A stretch of 64,000 nt of DNA from Vesta saturnalis. Lineage: Eukaryota > Arthropoda > Insecta > Coleoptera > Lampyridae. The notes beneath the pieces are model-generated. The model made no database searches. It saw only the letters and a program-made list of their open reading frames with translations, and was not told the DNA's origin. Below are positions 10,814 through 20,867 of the stretch, piece after piece (the stretch's first letter is position 1; every line of letters starts with the position of its first letter). The DNA lies in assembly GCA_036346205.1 (NCBI GenBank), contig JARFJB010001819.1:2754001-2818000 (forward strand), written 5' to 3'. Both the position numbers and the translations under genes were made by a program.

Positions 10814-13550
10814 CCGGCAACAAGAGCGCCTTCTTCTATATCTTCCGTTTCATATAAGCTAGATTAATAAAATTTGGGATAGGGTTATGGTTTAGTTGTG
10901 TGCATATTTTAAAATTATTCACGTGTATACAGGTTGTTTATTTATAGATGACCAAACTATAATAAAAAAAATTTAAATGGAACACCCTGTATATTATTAC
11001 TTTTTTGAATTCTACACATTGTTCCTAACAAATTCGCAATATATTTCCCTATCCCTAAATATAGCCGTTTTTGAGTTATGTCGATTTTTATTAAAAAAAT
11101 TGAGATTACAGAGATAGCTTTGAAAATGTACCTCCTTAACCGTTGAAAAACAAAATTTATCTAATTTATATCAGAAGAATTACACAGATAGAGCTTTCTT
11201 ATAATGCAAAGAAAATGTCATAATTACATACAGGGTGTTTACAATTGACTTGCCAATCAGACATTATTCCAACTAGTAAAAGTTTACTTTTTCAAATAGA
11301 ACACCTTGTATATTATTCCGTTTTTAGTTTCTACATATTAACCCTGATCAATTCGATATACAATTCCCTATCCCTAAATATAGCTGTTTCCGTATTATTT
11401 TCAATTTTTTAAAATGTATAAGATTATTGGAACATTTTTTTAAATCCGTGGCCTTGTATAAATAGAAAAAAAACAGTGGAAAACAATTGTATTGTAAGTT
11501 AAAAAACCCAACAGAAACTAATATACTATAATTATTAAAATTATTTCTAAAAATACAAAACTAATAAAAAAAAAAAAATTAATTAACGCTAAACATAAGC
11601 GATAATGATTTATAACAATTGTTTAAAATGTTGTCCGTTTTCTCGGATGCAGACCTGAAGCCGATCTTTAAAAGATTGTTCAACTCTACGCAACAACTCT
11701 GGAGTAATGCTATGAAAAGCCTGTGTTATACGATTACGCATATCTTCGGCAGTGGTTGGTGGTTCCCTATAGACAATACTTTTTATGTATCCCCATAAAA
11801 AGAAATCTATTCTTGTCAGATCAGGGGACCTAGCTGGCCACCTCACAGGTCTATTTCGCCCAATCCATTTATTTGGAAAGACTCTATTGAGATAATCTCT
11901 TACATCTGCAGAGTAGTGAGCAGGAGCGCCATCATGTTGATACCACATTGTGGTTCTAATATCAAGAGTAATATTTTCTGATGAGCCCGGTAAATCGTTA
12001 CGCAAAAAGTTAAGGTACTTCTCACCATTCAAGTGTCCATCAAAAAAGAATGGACCGATGACACAATCCCCAACGATGGCACCCCAAACACTTAATGACC
12101 ACTTATGTTGGTTATCAACTTGTCTTAATAAATGTGGATTTTCTGAGGAATAATAATTAAAATTATGTGTATTAACAAATCCATTCTTATGAAATGTTGA
12201 TTCGTCTGTCCATAAAATATTATAAAAAAAAATTTGGGTTTTGAGTAATTTTTTCTCTGGCCCAGTTACAAAATCTTACTCGATAATCGAAGTCTGCATC
12301 GCTCAATTCTTGGTGTAATTGAATATGATAGGGGATGTAAGCGATTCTTCTTAAAAGACGGCCTACTGATCTCTCACTTATACCAACTATTTCACTTATG
12401 TCCTTTTGGCTTCTCTTCGATGGCGAGAAGAACCCTCAATTCACTATCTTCATTTGTAGAAGGTTTAACGCGTTCATGTTTGGAGTAATTGGCACATGAA
12501 GTTGCAATAAATCTACTCATAACTTTCTGAAACGATCTTGCGTTTGGATGTCTTCTATCTGCATATCTTTCAGCATAAATTCTGCTGACCAATAAACAGC
12601 TTCTTTCTGCAGCACCCAAAACGAATATCATATCAACTAACTCATTTTGTGTAAAATTCATTTTATAAAAATCTTGATTACTAACAATAACACTCGTAAA
12701 TGGTTAACTACAGTTTTATTTATTTACGTCAAACATTCAATTTTTATAAGAAGCAGACTTGATTTTAGAATTCTACTTGAAATTAGTAAATATTTGTCAA
12801 ATTCTTGTTAACATGCAATGCCTCCATTACAAAAATTGTAATAGTCTTCTGTCATAATATATTAGTTTCTGTTGCGTTTTTAATGTTTAATACAATTGTT
12901 TTATGATGTTCTTTTTTATCTATGCGAGGCCATAGATTTAAAAATGTCTCAATAATCTTATACATTTTGAAAAATTGAAAATAATTCGGAAACGGCTATA
13001 TTTAGGGATAGGGAGTTGTATGGCGAACTGATAAGGGTTAATATGTAGAAACCAAAAATGCAATAATATACAGGGTGTTTTATTTGAAAAAGTACACTAC
13101 TAGTTCAAATAATGGTTGATTGGCAAGTCAATTATAAGCACCCTGTATGCAATTATGTCATTTTCTTCACATTAAAAGGAAGCTCTATCTGTGTACTTAT
13201 TCTTATATAAATTAGATAACTTTTATTTTTCAACAGTTAAGGAGGTACATTTTCAAAGCAAACTCTGTAATTTCAATTTTTTTTTTAGAGAAATCGAAAT
13301 AACTCAAAAACGGCTATATTTAGGGATAGGGAAATATATAGCGAATTTGTTAGGAACAATGTGTAGAATTCAAAAAAATAATAATATACAGGGTGTTCCA
13401 TTTAAATTTTTTAATAATAATTTGGTCCTCTTTAAATAAACAACCTGTATTCGCGTGAATAATTTTAAAATATGCACACAACTAAACTATAACTGCATTC
13501 CAAATTTTATTAATCTAGCTTATATAAAACGGAAGATATAGAAGAAGGCT

Positions 13551-13553
<3 letters not shown>
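10810..13553 (-). mobile_element. Tc1/mariner-superfamily element (DD41D) nested in the MULE-like element
   Basis: The left end 'gggtccggcaacaagagcg' follows a TA repeat. Sequence from about 10823 ('gcgccttcttctatatcttc') to 11440 is found in inverse orientation at about 12960-13553, so the inverted repeats are some 600 bases long. The outermost ~14 bases of the right end are missing and replaced by a TA microsatellite. Transposase remnants lie between on the minus strand. Internal words such as 'acaccctgtat' and 'cagggtgt' are shared with other foldbacks in the window (18.1, 19.2 and 29.8 kb). Confidence 0.8.
11610..12661 (-). pseudogene. mariner-type transposase (DD41D), frameshifted
   Basis: Minus-strand gene from ATG at 12661 (MNFTQNELVDMIFVLG...) to the stop at 11610. 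The first ~86 residues hold the N-terminal helix-turn-helix region typical of these transposases. A frameshift near 12395 moves the rest to another frame (SQKDISEIVGISERSV..., near 12380), which continues through the first catalytic Asp 'LWTDESTFH' (near 12205), the second 'QHDGAPAHYS' (near 11935) and the third 'RSPDLTRIDFFLWG' (near 11810), with 41 residues between the last two. The C-terminus is 'ENGQHFKQLL'. One or more frameshifts break it but nearly the full length of about 340 residues survives, so it is one of the least decayed copies here. Confidence 0.88.

Positions 13554-13636
<83 letters not shown>
13554..13636. repeat. (TA)n microsatellite
   Basis: About 80 bases of alternating A and T where the right tip of the nested mariner should be. 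Confidence 0.9.
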
Positions 13637-13639
<3 letters not shown>

Positions 13640-14259
13640 CCCACAGTTAATTTTTGTTACTATAATAATAAATAGATAGTATGTCTTTTCATAAAATGCA
13701 CGCTCCCACTTTGTGCCCTATGCATCCTTAAGAAATAAGTCCACCCGTGCACATTTAAGTAGTTTAACACATGATTATAACAAAGATAAAAGTGTTCCCA
13801 TAATAAACTACTTTTTAAAAGAATGTTTAAGATATTTCTATCAATCAAGACGTAACACAATAAATATTCTTATTCAAAATTAAATAGACTAATAACAAAT
13901 AAATTTTACCGTACTCCAAATAGTTCTTATAACTAGTGAGCCAAAAAAAAAATTATTTCTTGTATAATTAATGAAAATAATAATTTCCAATCAGTTAGGG
14001 TAAGACTCACGTACTCAATCATACCTATTCAGAGGCTAATACTTGAAATAGCCAGCGTTTTAAACTTTAAACTATTATAATATCTTACAACAAAATGATA
14101 AAGTTCATTTTTTCGGTGGCCAGCTTTATTATATATGCTTTACGATTTTATGCGGTCGGCTACATGCCTTCACCCACCTTATAAAGTATTAATACGCAAT
14201 TCATGTTTTCCTGCAGAAGACTCGATCGGCCATAATATAAACTATTTTTGGTTAAATTG

Positions 14260-14980
14260 AAAGTTTTACACATAAATTGCACAAAAAACGTGCAAAATTA
14301 TGGGGTTTGTTTCATTGAAATCGTGTGATAAATAAAAAAGTTGTGCTATCTAACGTTGGAGTTGGCACAATTTTTTATTAAAAAAAAACTATTCGACCAA
14401 ATTGAATGAAAGTTTCACACATAAATTGAACAAAAAACGTAGAAAATTATGGGGTTTGTTTCGTTGAAATCGCGTGGTAGATGAAAAGTTGTGCTACCTT
14501 AGGTTGAAGCTGGCACAATTTTTTATTAAAAAAAACTATTGGACCAAATTGATTGAAAGTGTTACACATAAATAGCACAAAAACGCACAAAAATTATGGG
14601 GTTTGTTTTGTTGAAATCAATTGTTAAATAAAAAAGTTGTGCTATCTAAGGTTGGAGCTGGCGAAATTTTTTATTTTAAAAAAACTATTGGACCGAATTG
14701 ATTGAAAGGTTTACACATAAATTGCACAAAAAACGTACAAAATTATGGGGTTTGTTTGATTGAAATTGCGTGATAAATAAAAAAGTTGTGCTATTTAAGG
14801 TTGGAGCTGGCACAATTTTGTATTAAAAGAAAACTATTCGACCAAATTGATTGATAGGTTTACACATAAATTGCATAAAAAATGTAGAAAATTATGGGGT
14901 TTGTTTCGTTGAAATCCCGTGATAAATAAAAAAGTTGTGCTACCTTACTGAAACTGGCACAATTTTTTGTTAAAAAAAAT
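14260..14980. repeat. subterminal tandem array in the right inverted repeat
   Basis: About five units of the same family as 8500-9060, in inverse orientation, each with 'aattatggggtttgttt' and 'gctggcacaattttt' or close variants. Confidence 0.8.
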
Positions 14981-15089
14981 AAGGCACAAAAATCGCGACT
15001 AGCGCAGAAAAAATACATAAAATTTGCGTAAAATTTTAGATAAGGTGTCTTTTAGTTATGCTGAAATGGTTGTGCCAACTTTATGATCC

Positions 15090-15099
15090 CTCTATAACG
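15090..15099. repeat. target-site duplication, right copy (ctctataacg)
   Basis: Exact copy of the 10 bases at 8372-8381, directly outside the right tip of the MULE-like element. Confidence 0.8.
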
Positions 15100-16322
15100 G
15101 ACAAAGGTAGAAACAATTTTTTTGTTTTATAGGTGTAGAAGATTAATCAATAGGTATACAAGCGACCACAATAACGGAACAGTTTCTAAAATAGTTATTT
15201 AAAACACAAGTGTGGTAATATAGGCGGTTAATAACCGAGATATTTTAGCACGTAGGCAAAACGAACACGTTAATGAACGAGATTATTAATCGCCAATTAC
15301 TACATGAGTTAGTGTCAAAGTGTAGTATTTTTAAAATTGCTATTTATAATAGGGTTATGCAACCAAACATACGAGGGAAGTAGATGTAATTAGAACTCAA
15401 GAACATGACAACATAAAAAACACAACTATTACTTTGTCGACACCTTGCATCAGTTTTAGTAATTATACTCTTAACTGTAAATTTTACACTCATTAGATTT
15501 GTTCAGAATACATGCATTTCTTGTTATTTGTTTAGTTTTACTTGACATTTATAATTTTGGTCATTATTCTTATATTATTGGCTGGTTGCTATAATAACTG
15601 CATCTGTAATTTTGTTTGCTTATACTTATATATACTATGCCTATGCCTATGCCTATACTTATGTATTTTCCATTTTCAAACAAAATCGTTCATTAATGGG
15701 ACTATTAATAAACGATTAGCGGAAAAGGATATTTAAGCACCACGTGCTAGTTTTTTACGTATTTATACAAAATGTCTTTTCTTTTACATAATAAAAACCT
15801 CTGTTTTTGCTTATAAAAAGCTGTATTTTTGTACTAATTATCTAAATTCTTAAGGTAGGGTAAGTGGGGGGAATTGGTACGTTTTACACGTCCATCTGGT
15901 TAGACCTTTTTTCTTATTGTTTTTTCTTATATGGCTACTTAGTCATTTTATAGTACATAAAGCTGTATTTTAAAAAGTTTTAGGTTTTGTATGCAGTTTA
16001 CAAAAAATTAATAAATAAATATAATGTGTTTTACCACCCAATTACCTACCCTTAGGGGTTATTGGGTTGTAGGTCAACAAGCCATGAACACTAAATGCGA
16101 GACTAAATGCTAATTATTGTGGGATTTTGGGTAGTAATAAGAAAACTACAAGTAACATTTTTAACTAGAGTTTATTAAAAACAAAACATTTTTTAAGCCA
16201 AATTTTGCGCTCACAAATTAATTTTTTTAAACTTTGCACAATTTTTCTGAATTTTAATTAAAAGTATACCTTAAATTATATTTAGAATTTACATCAGTTC
16301 TACATAAATAAAGACAAAATTT
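15100..16322. other. AT-rich stretch, no recognised gene
   Basis: No convincing gene. A short hexamer run (three 'atgcct'-type units near 15635-15655) is present. Near 15855 'agggtaagtggggggaattg' and near 16040 'caattacctaccct' are roughly complementary, which could mark a decayed MITE. Confidence 0.5.
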
Positions 16323-16396
16323 ACATCGATAGCTCAGTTGGCTAGAGCGCTACTCTAGCAAAGTAGATGTCATAGGTTCCAATCCTACTCGAGGCA
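16323..16396 (+). tRNA. tRNA-Ala(AGC)-like sequence, probably degenerate
   Basis: A cloverleaf can be drawn. The D arm is GCTC..GAGC with an A box 'tagctcagttgg'. The anticodon stem CTACT/AGTAG carries the loop CTAGCAA, anticodon AGC (Ala). The T arm is ATAGG/CCTAC around TTCCAAT. The acceptor ACATCGA/TCGAGGC has two mismatches, and the T loop has C where the usual motif has G (TTCGAAT). The mismatches point to a pseudogene or the head of a tRNA-derived SINE rather than a functional gene. It lies 34 bases from the point where a minus-strand LINE copy stops abruptly. Confidence 0.5.
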
Positions 16397-16429
16397 AACT
16401 TTTTATTTATGTATTCAATAAAACTTCCA

Positions 16430-17983
16430 ACAATAGCTGGGATACCGTCTGGGCCAGTCGCCTTATTGAGATCAAGCCTACTGATGGTCGATTCCAAAAG
16501 CTTGTTTCATAGCGTATCAAGAAGAGTTGACTAGGGGCACATCTTTCCAGAATCATTGAGACACGAGTTTGATGCAAACAAATCCAAAAAAACATTGGCT
16601 TTGTCTACAGAATCAGCAACTACCGATCCGTCAATAGATGTCAGGGGAGGTGGGGGGGGGGAGTGAAGATGTTCTAAAGTTTTTACTAATGGCTTTAGCT
16701 AAAGACCAACATTTACGACTGCCTAAAGGAGATGTAGCTAGTTGTTCGAACAACTTTTTAGTTTTAGTGATGTCACTTTTGCAGATATTTCTAGCACCAA
16801 CGTATTCTACATGACTGTCGACCGATTTATTAGATTTCCATTTAATGTAATATTTATTTTTTAAAGATATTGCATCAGCACAAGCCTTATTGAACCAGGG
16901 TTGGGAACGTGAATGACCTATACGGTACTGTTTTTTAGGAATGTATAACTCCATTCCCATGAGAATGACTTCAGATACTGAAAGAGCGATGTCCGAAGAA
17001 GAGGAGGACTTAAAACAATATTCACGCCATGCAACAGTGGAATTAGGTACAGTAGAAATGATTTCTATTAGACAATGGTCGGAAAGACCTAAAGGCGAAA
17101 GAACGGAAGTTTTATAAACAAGAGGGTTTGATGTAAGAAAGAGATCTAGAAGATGTGGAGTATGGTTAAGGTTATCAGGGATTCTTGTGGGTTCAGAAAT
17201 CATTTGTGTGAGATCACATGAAATAGCAAATGTTTCTGCACTATGACCAGCAGGATTTGTAGTAGATGAAAACTGAAGCCAATTAGAGTTATGAACATTG
17301 AAATCGCCTACAATTGAGATATCGCAAGATGGAAACTGAGACAGGAGATAGTCAACTTTCATACTAAGGTAATCGAAGAAGTCTTGAAAGTTACTGTCAT
17401 TAGGAGACCTATAAATGCAACAGTAGAATTTCACAAAATTAGGTCCAGAATGTTTAAACCAAATCACGTCAAAATTTTTATTTTCTAAGGAAGAAACCCT
17501 CTTGCAAGCAATTCTGTCCTTGATGTAGGCACATACGCCTCCTTTATATCGAAAGTTAGAGTGAAGGTGGTATTGAGGAAATTGCAAGTCGGGTGACTCG
17601 GAGCTTTCAGAGGAGACTTGTGTTTCAGATAGAAACAAAATATCAGTTTGTAATTGTTCAAGATGTTGGTGAATAGCATTAAGATTAGACCTCATACCGC
17701 GGATGTTGCAGTAGTGAATCAGAAAGTTGATACTTTCGATGACCGAGGTCGCTTGGGCCCTGCCTTCCCGGACATCAGAATGGGGCAGGATTTTACATTC
17801 GGAATTTATTACCCTAGAAACCACAGCCGTCTTATTTTTTAATTTGGGACATTTAATCCGATAGGAAGACAGTGAGGGCGAGAAGGAAGAATAAGGATGA
17901 GAATAGATTAAGGATGAAGGAAAAGGTAACCGGCAGCCCTTACCGAGCTCAGAAAATCGGAAACTCAATATTAAGGAGCCCAT
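16430..17983 (-). pseudogene. LINE ORF2 fragment: AP-like endonuclease domain
   Basis: The minus-strand frame from ATG 17983 is open for 450 codons to 16631. It contains an apurinic-like endonuclease: 'HYCNIRGMRSNLNAI' (near 17710), 'LFLSETQVSSES' (near 17640), 'CCIYRSPNDSN' (near 17415), the catalytic 'ISIVGDFNVHNSNWL' (near 17310) and 'LGLSDHCLIEI' (near 17080). This enzyme nicks target DNA to prime reverse transcription. After 'RTSSLPPPTSPD' the frame is lost at a G/C homopolymer near 16650, a probable slippage frameshift. Downstream residues matching the start of the RT domain persist in other frames to 16430. The N-terminal ~90 residues are poorly conserved-looking and the true start is unsure. 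The matching RT half is found on the plus strand at 50.7-52.8 kb. Confidence 0.8.
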
Positions 17984-18040
17984 GGTAAGGGTGGTGGTAC
18001 CTCCCCTGCTGGCATGGAGTATACATGCCTACCACCTTTG
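16430..18040 (-). mobile_element. non-LTR retrotransposon (CR1/jockey-type), endonuclease half only
   Basis: A minus-strand LINE copy. Sequence from the likely 5' region (about 18040, followed by a T-run on the plus strand) through the endonuclease to the very start of the RT region is present. It then ends at 16430 in the middle of the stretch 'ggtatcccagctattg', which continues normally in the plus-strand copy at 51230. Loss of the 3' side is unusual, because target-primed insertion normally truncates the 5' side; a later deletion or insertion is likelier. The two copies overlap from 16430 to about 16926 and are closely similar there. Confidence 0.75.
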
Positions 18041-18049
18041 TTTTTTTTT

Positions 18050-18345
18050 TATTTTTATTGAAAACTTAGGATATCTCAAAAACGGCTAGAGTTAGGTATA
18101 TGACATTAAACATAAAGTATACCTGGAATTGGACGTAGAATCCAAAAATGCAACAATATACAGGGTGTCATATTTAAAATAAGCAAGCTAATATCCACTT
18201 CCGGTATAACCAGGAGTGCTGTAATCTTGAGAATATTTTAGATGGGTGTCCCACATCGACTTTGGTAAGTAGCGAAATTTTCAGATTTTTCCTATTTATA
18301 CTTTTTCCATAATCGATCGATGTCGTTCGTCGAGACACCCTATAT
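18050..18345. mobile_element. fragment of a 'cagggtgt'-type foldback element
   Basis: The segment contains 'ggatatctcaaaaacggcta', 'gtagaatccaaaaatgcaa' and 'tacagggtgtcatattt', words shared with the inverted repeats of the Tc1/mariner-type elements at 10.8-13.5 kb and 29.3-30.0 kb. Only one arm is visible, ending in 'gagacaccctatata'. Confidence 0.45.
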
Positions 18346-18356
18346 ATATATATATA

Positions 18357-19390
18357 TATGGGTGTCTACTGCGTGGACGGAAGATTTCTCCTAACTATTA
18401 GAGATGTCAAAACCAATTGTGGTGTGGTAATACATGATCATTGGACCTACATTCTAAAAATATTTATGTATATACAGGGTGATTGCCAAAAATATGCCAA
18501 CCCAAACCTTTGTTTTTTTAATGGCACACCCTGTATATATTTGCATTTTTAGATTCACTGTTACATGTAGACTAAAAGTATAGAAATTTGTATCACTAAC
18601 CGTTCTGCAGATATCGTCACTTTAGTACTAAAATAGAGTTAACTTTATAACCACGATGCGAGCGTTGTCACCACGATTTCGTAAATCTGTTTATACCACC
18701 GACTATTGATAAATTTTTCGAAAACATGTTAAAACTATACAGAATGATTTAACTTACGCGAAATGTAATTTTTCTCAATTTTTTAAACCCTGTATATTTT
18801 TTCACATTTCGATTCCCCGTGAAAAGTAGATACTAATTGATAATAGGTTTCATAGCCATAAGATGGACCCTTCTTGAGATATTGACGCTTTATTTGAAAA
18901 TATTGAAATACAGAAGAACAAATAAAACAAATCCAGAGCAAATAAGAAAATACGAATGGCAAATAAATTCTTTAATTGATAGGAAAACTACATGTTTTCG
19001 AAAAATTTCCCAGTTTGTTAGTCGACTATTATTAATAGTCGGTGGTATAAACAGATTTATAAAATCGTGGTGACAACGCTCGCATCGTGGTTCCGAAGTT
19101 AATTCTATTTTGGTACTAAAGTGACGATATCTGCAGAACGATTAGTGATACAGATACAAATTTCTCTACTTTTATTCTAAATGTAAGAGTGAATCCAAAA
19201 ATGCAAAAATATACAGGGTCTTCCATTAAAAAGACAGGTTTGGGCTGGCATATTTTTGTCAGTCACCCTGTATATAACTAAATATTTTTAGAATGTAGGT
19301 CCAATGATAGTGTATTACCACACCAAAATTGGTTGTGATATCTCTAATAGTTAAGGAGAAATCCTCCGTCCACGCAGTAGACACCCAACC
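18357..19390. mobile_element. long palindromic MITE (foldback), ~1 kb
   Basis: Left arm 'gggtgtctactgcgtggacg' (18360 onward) pairs with 'cgtccacgcagtagacaccc' (ending near 19386). The internal block 'cacgatgcgagcgttgtcac' (18652) pairs with its complement near 19070. Nearly the whole element can fold on itself with a ~250 bp centre. It has no transposase. The left end follows a short TA run and the right end is followed by 'aacctgtata'. A 60 bp piece of the same end occurs at 38576-38636. Confidence 0.75.
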
Positions 19391-19439
19391 TGTATACATA
19401 CACGACGCGAAATAACATATACCGTCAAAATGTAATTTA

Positions 19440-19905
19440 GATTTCAATAAAAAAGGTAGTTTACTCTCGAGCCTAATAGGGGTTGAGGGTAGTTTTCGAA
19501 GAAACGATAGGGGTACACAATCTAAAACTATATTTTGTCGGTACATATTATGCCGCATCGCATGTGCAAGTAGCTATTGATTTTGCTCATAGGAAAGAGT
19601 AGTTTACTCTTGAGCTCATAGGGGTCCATTGTAGTTTTCGAAGGAAAGGCGGGGGTACAAAATCTAAAACTATATTTTGTCGGTACATATGCCGCGTCGC
19701 ATGTGCAAGTAGCGATTGATTCTGCTGATAGGAAAGAGTAGTTTACTCTTGAGCCTAATAAGGGTCTAGGATAGTTTTCGAACGAAGGGCGGGGGTACAA
19801 AATCTAAAACTTTATATTTGGTCGGTACATATGCCGCGTCGCATGTGAAAGTAGCGATTGATTCTGCTGATAGGAAAGGGTAATTTACTCTTGAGCCTAA
19901 TATGT
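19440..19905. repeat. ~140 bp tandem repeat, about 3.5 copies
   Basis: The anchor 'agtttactctt/cgagc' recurs at 19458, 19601, 19740 and (one change) 19882, giving periods of 143, 139 and 142. Each unit also has 'gtagttttcgaa', 'gggggtacaaaatctaaaac', 'tttgtcggtacatatgccg' and 'cgcatgtgcaagtagc'. The copies are well conserved, so the array is young or homogenised. Confidence 0.85.
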
Positions 19906-20860
19906 CTGATATCAATTGGAGGATGTTTTTCACGGAATAAATGAAAATATTTAATTTATTTTTATGGTAAAAATTAGTACAAATTCAGTTCTTTCTATTG
20001 CTGGTCTTAATTTTCTTTTTATCGTTTTTTTTTATTGTGGTCCTGTTAGCTTGTCTTAATGTGGCAGCGCCACGGATTTTATAAAAACGGCATGGGGTAC
20101 AATTTTTTTCATTAATGGTACAAATTAGTACGAAATAAGTACTAAATAATCTGGTAGGTTTCGTTTCATTCTGCACATTTGGTCTTGCTAGCTTAAAAGA
20201 GGCCCCTAATAAATCCCCCTCTCCGAAACATCCAGATATCATGGCCGATCTTGACGAAACTTGGCCAAACGTTGTAAAATGAGTTAATAAGTCGATTTAG
20301 CAATAGTGAAAAAAACTTTCTATACCTACATATGTATATGTAGGGTGAAAGTTAAAAATAGATATCTCGCTTATCTTTCAAGATAACTATGGACTGTTTC
20401 ATATCATTTTAAAGCAAATTTCGCTCCCTTTCAAATAAAGTACGTTATACCAGCAATACGAGGAATGTTTTTCAATTTCCGGAAAAACCGGAAGTAATGT
20501 TTTCATCAGTATAATATCATTTCATTAGCGCAAGAGCGTCTACGACTTTTTTTCCAAATACAGTACAGCGATTAACAAACGGGGTTAGTTTAATCAACTT
20601 GGAAATATATATTCTTCACTGTACATCAAACCGAAAATTAATCATATAAAAAATATAAAAGCTACTAACTTTTAACTGTCGAAATAATCATCTGAAATAA
20701 CTCAAATAAGTCTTGTAGACAACAACAAAGGCGTATGTATTTGAAAAAACTATAACAAATAAAAATAACCTCAGTTCATTCCTTAGACGATCAGTACAGC
20801 AATAAAATAAATGATTAGGTAATAAAACAAAAAAAATATCATTCCAAATAGGTCCATTCA
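19906..20860. other. no recognised gene
   Basis: AT-rich sequence without convincing coding or RNA features, apart from frames that carry no family motif. Confidence 0.5.
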
Positions 20861-20867
20861 ATTGGCT

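Larger units (their letters stand above)
8382..15089. mobile_element. MULE-like element with very long, tandemly repeated terminal inverted repeats
   Basis: The tips are inverse complements: 'ggatcataaagttg' (8383) and 'caactttatgatcc' (ending 15089), flanked by the 10 bp direct duplication ctctataacg. Each inverted repeat is about 1.2-1.45 kb (8382-9640 and 13640-15089). Its outer part is a tandem array of ~140-155 bp units, each carrying 'ttgtgccagct' and 'caacgaaacaaacccc' or variants. The inner part ('gtgcacgagtggacttattt...') is also shared. The central region has a spliced gene remnant (9874-10543) and an inserted DD41D mariner (10810-13553). Long inverted ends plus a 9-10 bp duplication fit a Mutator-like element; no MULE catalytic domain is present, so it is probably non-autonomous or has lost it. 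Confidence 0.75.

Noticed and set aside
15855..16060. Possible MITE with 'agggtaagtgggggg' ends
   Set aside because: The complementary match is too imperfect and no target duplication is visible.
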